A stretch of 64,000 nucleotides of DNA, from assembly GCA_902363135.1 (NCBI GenBank), contig CABIZF010000007.1:102926-166925 (forward strand), given 5' to 3'. The position numbers and the translations under genes were made by a program. Below, in pieces: positions 59,926 through 64,000 of the stretch. Numbering within the stretch: position 1 is the first letter of the stretch; each line of letters opens with the position of its first letter. The stretch is from Lachnospiraceae bacterium (GTDB lineage: Bacteria; Bacillota; Clostridia; Lachnospirales; Lachnospiraceae). Below the pieces are notes generated by a model that did not search any database, was not told the origin of the DNA, and was given only the letters and a program-made list of their open reading frames with translations.

Positions 59926-59965
59926 AAACTTGGTGTTGGGTGTTATGCTCAGCACCAAGTTTCAA
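59926..59965 (+). terminator. Terminator-like hairpin after the ATPase gene
   Basis: AAACTTGGTG (59926-59935) and CACCAAGTTT (59953-59962) are exact complements with a 17-nt loop. The T-run is only three, so efficiency is uncertain. Confidence 0.6.
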
Positions 59966-60052
59966 AAGGAATGAATATAAAGACTATTGAAAACAATTGG
60001 TCAACCGTTATAAAAGGACAATAAACAAATCGGAATCAGTAGGAGGATCATT

Positions 60053-60808
60053 ATGAGATTTTATAACATATTTTTCAGCCCGACAGGGGGTACTGAGAAA
60101 GTAGCAGATATTGTTGCGAAAGGGACGAAGCTGGATGCTGAAGAAATCGACCTAATTAAAGAACCAGATAAACTCATGAAGGTGAAATTTGAAAAAAAGG
60201 ACCTATGTTTGGTTGCTGTACCGTCTTACGGTGGACGCATTCCATCAGTTGTAACGGATATGTTCCGCAAAGTAAAGGCAGATGGTACGAAAGCAATTCT
60301 TGTGGCAGTATTTGGAAACCGTATGATTGATGATACTCTATTGGAACTACAGGATGTTCTGGAGGCATCAGGATTTGTATGTATCGCAGGAATGGAGGCT
60401 GTCGCAGAGCATTCCCTGATGCATCAATTTGGAACCGGACGCCCGGATCAGCAGGATGAAAAGGAATTGCTGGAATTTGCCGCAAAGATTATGCAAAACA
60501 GCGAAGCACAAAGGACACCTGCATTTCCGGGAAACAGACCATATCGAGAATATGGAGGTGTTCCACTCAAACCCGTTGCAAATGGAAAATGCACTTCCTG
60601 CGGTCTGTGCGCAAAAGAATGCCCGGCAGGTGCCATTCCGTTGGACAATCCGAAGATGACCGATAAGGATAAGTGCATTTCTTGTATGCACTGTGTAGCA
60701 GTCTGTCCGAAGAAAGCAAGAAATTACAGTAAGCTTGTCAGTTTTATCGCTGGACTGAAAATGAAGAAGGTTTGTTCCGGTAGGAAGGAAAATAAATTGT
60801 ATTTATAA
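60053..60808 (+). CDS. EFR1-type ferredoxin-flavodoxin protein
   Basis: A 251-residue protein: an N-terminal flavodoxin-like domain (FFSPTGGTEKVADIVAKG phosphate loop; AVPSYGGRIPSVV) and a C-terminal double 4Fe-4S ferredoxin with CTSCGLCAKECPAGAIP (about 181) and CISCMHCVAVCPK (about 209). It transfers electrons in the anaerobic cytoplasm. EFR1-type proteins are widespread in Clostridia, with unknown partners. TAGGAGG precedes the ATG. Confidence 0.9.
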   Translation: MRFYNIFFSPTGGTEKVADIVAKGTKLDAEEIDLIKEPDKLMKVKFEKKDLCLVAVPSYGGRIPSVVTDMFRKVKADGTKAILVAVFGNRMIDDTLLELQDVLEASGFVCIAGMEAVAEHSLMHQFGTGRPDQQDEKELLEFAAKIMQNSEAQRTPAFPGNRPYREYGGVPLKPVANGKCTSCGLCAKECPAGAIPLDNPKMTDKDKCISCMHCVAVCPKKARNYSKLVSFIAGLKMKKVCSGRKENKLYL

Positions 60809-60966
60809 TAGGGCGAGCAATACAATGAGAAATATGTAAATTGCAATTTACCGGACTGGAAATTCCACAGGGCTGATGTTTGCCGTCGTAGGCGGCGGCA
60901 CATATTCTTTTTTGTCCGGAAGCGTGGTATACTCTGCACATAGACGCACCTGAGGGAGGGACGAAA

Positions 60967-61341
60967 ATGGAAACTGAAAAAGTATATGTCATGCCATTTG
61001 CAAAAATATATCCCATGCTGGTGGCAAAGGCAGTCCGCAAGGGGCGGACACAGGCAGAGGTGGACGAGATCATTGAGTGGCTGACGGGTTACAGCGCCCC
61101 GCAAATTGAGGCTGCGGTGCAGAATGGAACGCTGTATGGGGATTTCTTTCGGGATGCTCCGCAACTCAATCCTGACCGGGTGCTCATAAAGGACAGCATC
61201 TGCGGCGTAAAGCTGGAGAGCATTGAAGAGCCGCTGATGAAGGAAATTCGCTATCTGGACAAGCTGGTGGATGAACTGGCTAAGGGCAAAGAGATGAAGA
61301 AGATCAAGCGAACAAACAAGGCAGGGACGAAAAATGGATAA
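60967..61341 (+). CDS. DUF2200 family protein
   Basis: A 124-residue protein matching DUF2200: VYVMPFAKIYPMLVAKAVRK, GRTQAEVDEIIEWLTGYSAP, then LNPDRVLIKDSICGVKLESI. The last 20 residues are Lys-rich. Function unknown; members are often near DUF5655 genes, as here. GAGGGAGG precedes the ATG, and the end overlaps the next gene by 8 nt. Confidence 0.88.
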   Translation: METEKVYVMPFAKIYPMLVAKAVRKGRTQAEVDEIIEWLTGYSAPQIEAAVQNGTLYGDFFRDAPQLNPDRVLIKDSICGVKLESIEEPLMKEIRYLDKLVDELAKGKEMKKIKRTNKAGTKNG

Positions 61342-61732
61342 CAGCGCACCAGATGCCATGATGTTTTTTGAACAGCACCCGGCAGTGCACCCTCTGTATG
61401 AGGCGTTTCAGGAGAAGCTGCTTTTGCGCTATCCCGAAACAAGGATCAAGGTGCAGAGATCACAGATCTCGTTTTACAACCGGCATCTCTACGCCTGTGT
61501 GTCCTTTTTGAGAGTAAAAAGACTAGCGGAGCTGCCGGAAAATTATTTTGTGCTGACTCTGGGGCTACCTGCACCGTTGGAATCGGAGCGGGTCGCAGCC
61601 AAGACAGAGCCTTATCCGGGACGATGGACAACCCATTTTGTTCTCCACCGTACCGCAGACCTGGACGAGGAGCTGTTTGAGTGGGTCGGGCAGCTCTGTG
61701 TCTGGGGCGAGGAGAATCGACTGACAGAGTGA
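61334..61732 (+). CDS. DUF5655 family protein
   Basis: A 132-residue protein: MMFFEQHPAVHPLYEAFQEK, ISFYNRHLYACVSFLRVKRL, YFVLTLGLPAPLESERVAAK, TEPYPGRWTTHFVLH. This is the DUF5655 pattern, a small alpha/beta fold of unknown role. It is co-translated with the DUF2200 gene. Confidence 0.85.
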   Translation: MDNSAPDAMMFFEQHPAVHPLYEAFQEKLLLRYPETRIKVQRSQISFYNRHLYACVSFLRVKRLAELPENYFVLTLGLPAPLESERVAAKTEPYPGRWTTHFVLHRTADLDEELFEWVGQLCVWGEENRLTE

Positions 61733-61793
61733 CGAATTCAAGCCTGCAGGGATGATAAGCGGTTCAGTATGATATAAATTGAATATGAAATGT

Positions 61794-61832
61794 AAAGACT
61801 ATTTATCGTAAAACAGTAAATGGTCTTTTTTG
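61794..61832 (+). terminator. Terminator after the DUF5655 gene
   Basis: AAAGACTATTTA (61794-61805) pairs with TAAATGGTCTTT (61817-61828) including one G-U pair, followed by T residues. Confidence 0.8.
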
Positions 61833-62004
61833 CACCTTTTTGGGAACGAGTAGAAATTTATAGCCGGAAATATATGTTTTATCATAATCTGTGAAATAAG
61901 GCAGGTTAATTCTGCAATTTACATATTTTTTAAGGTGTTCCGGCATGGTACAATGGTACTTATAAAGAACCTATTATGTCTGTAGGAGAGAGCGGTGAAA
62001 AGTT

Positions 62005-62475
62005 ATGAAGCTATTATTTAAACAAAGGCTGTTTTCATGGTTTGACAGCTATGATATCTATGATGAAGCAGGCAACACGGTTTATGTAGTAAAAGGTCAG
62101 TTGTCCTGGGGACATAAACTTGTAATTTATGATGCCTATGGAAATGAAGTAGGAATGGTTGTTCAGAAAGTTCTTACCTTCCTTCCTAAATTTGAGATTT
62201 ATAAAAACGGCAGTTATATCGGATGCCTGAGCAAAGAATTCTCATTCCTGACGCCACATTATAATATTGATTACAATGGATGGCATATTGATGGAACTAT
62301 TATGGAATGGGACTATAGCATTCTTGATCGAAGCGGTTATTCAATTGCACGGGTTAGTAAAGAACTGTTTCATATGACTGATACATATGTTATTGATGTA
62401 CAGGATCCAGGAAATGCGTTGGATGCGTTGATGTTTGTACTTGCAATCGATGCAGAAAAATGTTCCAGAAATTAA
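62005..62475 (+). CDS. LURP-one-related (YxjI-like) beta-barrel protein
   Basis: A 156-residue protein composed of repeated strands: FDSYDIYDEAGNTVYVVKGQ, GHKLVIYDAYGNEVGMVVQK, FEIYKNGSYIGCLSKE, WDYSILDRSGYSIARVSKEL. This is the LURP-one/tubby-like barrel family, possibly phospholipid-binding. GTAGGAGAGAG precedes the ATG. It is likely co-transcribed with the next two genes. Confidence 0.85.
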   Translation: MKLLFKQRLFSWFDSYDIYDEAGNTVYVVKGQLSWGHKLVIYDAYGNEVGMVVQKVLTFLPKFEIYKNGSYIGCLSKEFSFLTPHYNIDYNGWHIDGTIMEWDYSILDRSGYSIARVSKELFHMTDTYVIDVQDPGNALDALMFVLAIDAEKCSRN

Positions 62476-62515
62476 ATAGTTGATCTTATTACTGTAATTA
62501 TTCGGAGAATGAAGC

Positions 62516-62734
62516 ATGGGAATATTCAAAAAGAAAATCGTGAAAAAAACATATGACCGAGAACATATGAAACCAGTTATTCGTGCAAGCATTTGTACCG
62601 GAGAAGAAGTAGCAGGGTTCAAAGACATACGGACCGGAAAAATCGAAGAGATCATGCTGATCAAATCGCCGGAGGACTTAGAAAAATTCAAAGAGATATA
62701 TGAGATAACAGAGAAAATTGCAAAAGAATATTAG
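62516..62734 (+). CDS. Small conserved-looking protein, 72 aa
   Basis: Basic start MGIFKKKIVKKTYDREHMKP, then VIRASICTGEEVAGFKDIRT and an acidic helix. Similar short proteins in Clostridia are often mislabelled as dehydrogenases, but 72 residues cannot hold that fold. Function unknown. TTCGGAGAATGAAGC precedes the ATG. Confidence 0.65.
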   Translation: MGIFKKKIVKKTYDREHMKPVIRASICTGEEVAGFKDIRTGKIEEIMLIKSPEDLEKFKEIYEITEKIAKEY

Positions 62735-62760
62735 ACATTGGATGAGGAGGAGATGTTGTC

Positions 62761-63123
62761 ATGAGAACTATAGGTAATATCTTTTGGTTTATATTTGGAG
62801 GATTGCTAGGCGGCTTGGCTTGGGTTTTTGCAGGATGCATATGGTGTATTACAATTATTGGAATTCCGGTAGGTCTGCAATGCTTTAAATTTGCAACCCT
62901 GGCATTCTGGCCGTTTGGAAAAGAAATCGTGTATGGAAATGGCATGTTTTCATTTCTGGTAAATCTTATATGGATTATATTTTTTGGATGGGAAATGGCA
63001 CTTGGAAACCTGATAGTGGGTTGTATTTGGTGCATTACGATAGTTGGAATTCCATTTGGAAGGCAGTTCTTCAAGATGGCAAGACTCTCTTTCATGCCAT
63101 TTGGTGCGAGTGTGATAGGGTAG
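62761..63123 (+). CDS. YccF-domain membrane protein
   Basis: A 120-residue protein with two copies of the YccF unit: IWCITIIGIPVGLQCFKFAT followed by FWPFGKEI, and IWCITIVGIPFGRQFFKMAR followed by FMPFGASV, each with hydrophobic spans. An inner-membrane protein of unknown role. GAGGAGGAG precedes the ATG. Confidence 0.92.
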   Translation: MRTIGNIFWFIFGGLLGGLAWVFAGCIWCITIIGIPVGLQCFKFATLAFWPFGKEIVYGNGMFSFLVNLIWIIFFGWEMALGNLIVGCIWCITIVGIPFGRQFFKMARLSFMPFGASVIG

Positions 63124-63171
63124 AATATGTGAGGTCTTATGGATGAAAAATAAAATAATATTATTCACGGA

Positions 63172-63720
63172 TGGTAATATGATCGATGGACGGATGCTTC
63201 TCCTTGATCAATGGAACCAATAAATCATTCATGGATTGAATGCTTTCCGGAGTCTGGTTAATGTCGGCTCTGCAATCGACTAGTACGCTACGGTACTCAT
63301 CATGGGCATATTTGGATGAATAAAACTTTCTGGGCATAAGACAATGGGTCTTTTTACCACAGCCATTACATACGTAGGGTGGTTTATTCAGTTTCTCACA
63401 TTCAGCTGTCTCATATGCGGGACATATATATCAGTGCAGCGAAAGGATGGTTTTCTGCAAAGCTTACAATGAATGCCACACATCTTATCACACAAGCATG
63501 TCACCTTACAGTTCTTACGATGAATACATGGCGGGTGAGTGTAACCTGAATCCGGACGTTCTTTTGTATGTGCGTGGAGACGTACTTCCTTTGATATGGT
63601 AGATGGATTTTTACCAATAATTCGTCCAATTTCAGTGAAGCTTTTATTCTCAGTAAGACCTTTCTCGATATCAACACGCTGTTCAAATATTAAATGCTTC
63701 TGATTGCCTTTATTTTTCAT
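63172..63720 (-). pseudogene. IS30-family transposase N-terminal part, frameshifted
   Basis: From ATG 63720 on the minus strand: HLIFEQRVDIEKGLTENKSF, TEIGRIIGKNPSTISKEVRL, then a Cys-rich region CKVTCLCDKMCGIHCKLCRK. Near 63427 the frame breaks within ATATATAT; reading on in the next frame restores CPAYETAECEKLNKPPYVCN, YSSKYAHDEYRSVLVDCRAD and SIDHI, the usual IS30 continuation. The DDE catalytic domain is missing, so the copy is dead. Confidence 0.82.
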
Positions 63721-63933
63721 AATTATCTCCAATTTGCACAGGCAGGCAATCAGCTGCAAGTACATTATACGGAGTAATGATTATCAAAGACAATGTGGCA
63801 AATATGTGTGCAAAAGTAACTTCTACCTATATGGAATTTACTCTTGCATTTGGTCCAAAACCGGAATTTAGTTTTTCATTTAAGTTGAATTCTCCTTCCT
63901 CTACAGGTGGGAGATGAATTGCAAAAAACAAAA

Positions 63934-63968
63934 GAACACTTGTTCTGCAATGCGATTCATGGTATAAT
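63934..63968 (+). promoter_or_regulatory. SOS (LexA) box over a sigma-A promoter
   Basis: GAACACTTGTTC (63934-63945) fits the Gram-positive LexA operator GAAC-N4-GTTC. It overlaps a -35 TTGTTC (63940-63945), followed by 17 nt and -10 TATAAT (63963-63968). The gene it controls starts beyond the window; lexA, a Y-family polymerase or another SOS gene is expected. Confidence 0.78.
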
Positions 63969-64000
63969 AGAATCAGTCGATAAGATGATTATTCAAAAAA

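Noticed and set aside
63777..63917. 46-codon plus-strand frame after the IS30 remnant
   Set aside because: It reads as a plausible peptide (VTSTYMEFTLAFGPKPEFSF) and may be the end of a gene cut by the IS, but no family is recognised and no start or ribosome site supports it.

Overview
The window looks like a chromosome segment of an anaerobic gut Firmicute, most likely a Lachnospiraceae-type Clostridium (inference from gene families, Shine-Dalgarno sequences, low to middle GC and many intrinsic terminators). About 52 kb of the 64 kb is one integrative and conjugative element (ICE). Its ends can be placed to the base, because it splits a gene encoding a carboxymuconolactone decarboxylase-cupin fusion. 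The 5' part is at 333-832 and the 3' part at 52884-53151. Joined at a shared ATGCAG they give an in-frame 255-residue protein. The two inner ends, brought together, form a symmetrical core site (CCAGTTT, 8 nt, AAACTGG), as expected for a tyrosine recombinase.

Layout of the ICE. Left end (833-3860): a coiled-coil protein, a small XRE repressor facing an unknown gene across a long inverted repeat, and a DUF4062 protein, possibly a defence module. 3924-5113: ParM/ParR plasmid-type segregation. 5332-20434: an operon-like run with an acidic-tailed DNA-binding protein, a C5 DNA methyltransferase, an amidoligase, a 2109-residue NPKTG-anchored adhesin, a gamma-glutamylcyclotransferase-like protein, a class B sortase, SAM synthetase, a toprim protein and a second DNA methyltransferase. 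20465-24475: candidate oriT, MobC, MOB-P-type relaxase, PcfB-like and ArdC-like proteins. 24572-33404: the transfer operon (VirD4, pilin-like, VirB6-like, PrgI, VirB4, lysozyme/CHAP). 33452-41522: an iron or xenosiderophore uptake cassette (AraC regulator, ECF-type importer, two half ABC transporters, DtxR-like regulator). 41553-46791: regulators (an atypical response regulator and a sigma-like factor), DUF3846, DUF4240 and a DinG-like helicase. 46961-51702: three tandem tyrosine recombinases plus a TnpC/DUF6262-like protein, as in Tn554 or recombinase-in-trio elements. 51929-52775: a MerR-type promoter driving stand-alone cupin and decarboxylase genes, the same two domains the insertion destroyed.

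Four transcription units of the ICE (starting at 1127, 5332, 24572 and 46961) share an unusual upstream motif, AGCTTT then 13-14 nt then GGTAT, 40-50 nt before the start codon. This suggests one element-wide regulator, perhaps the sigma-like protein at 42545.

Right of the ICE (53162-64000) is chromosomal: an aldo/keto reductase, a remnant of another mobile element, a fructokinase plus GH91 inulin fructotransferase/difructose-anhydride enzyme pair, a group II intron fragment fused to an IS3 fragment, an AAA/DUF4143 ATPase, an EFR1 ferredoxin-flavodoxin, small DUF proteins, a YccF membrane protein, a decayed IS30 transposase, and at the edge a promoter with an SOS (LexA) box for a gene outside the window. 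No rRNA, tRNA or CRISPR array was seen.
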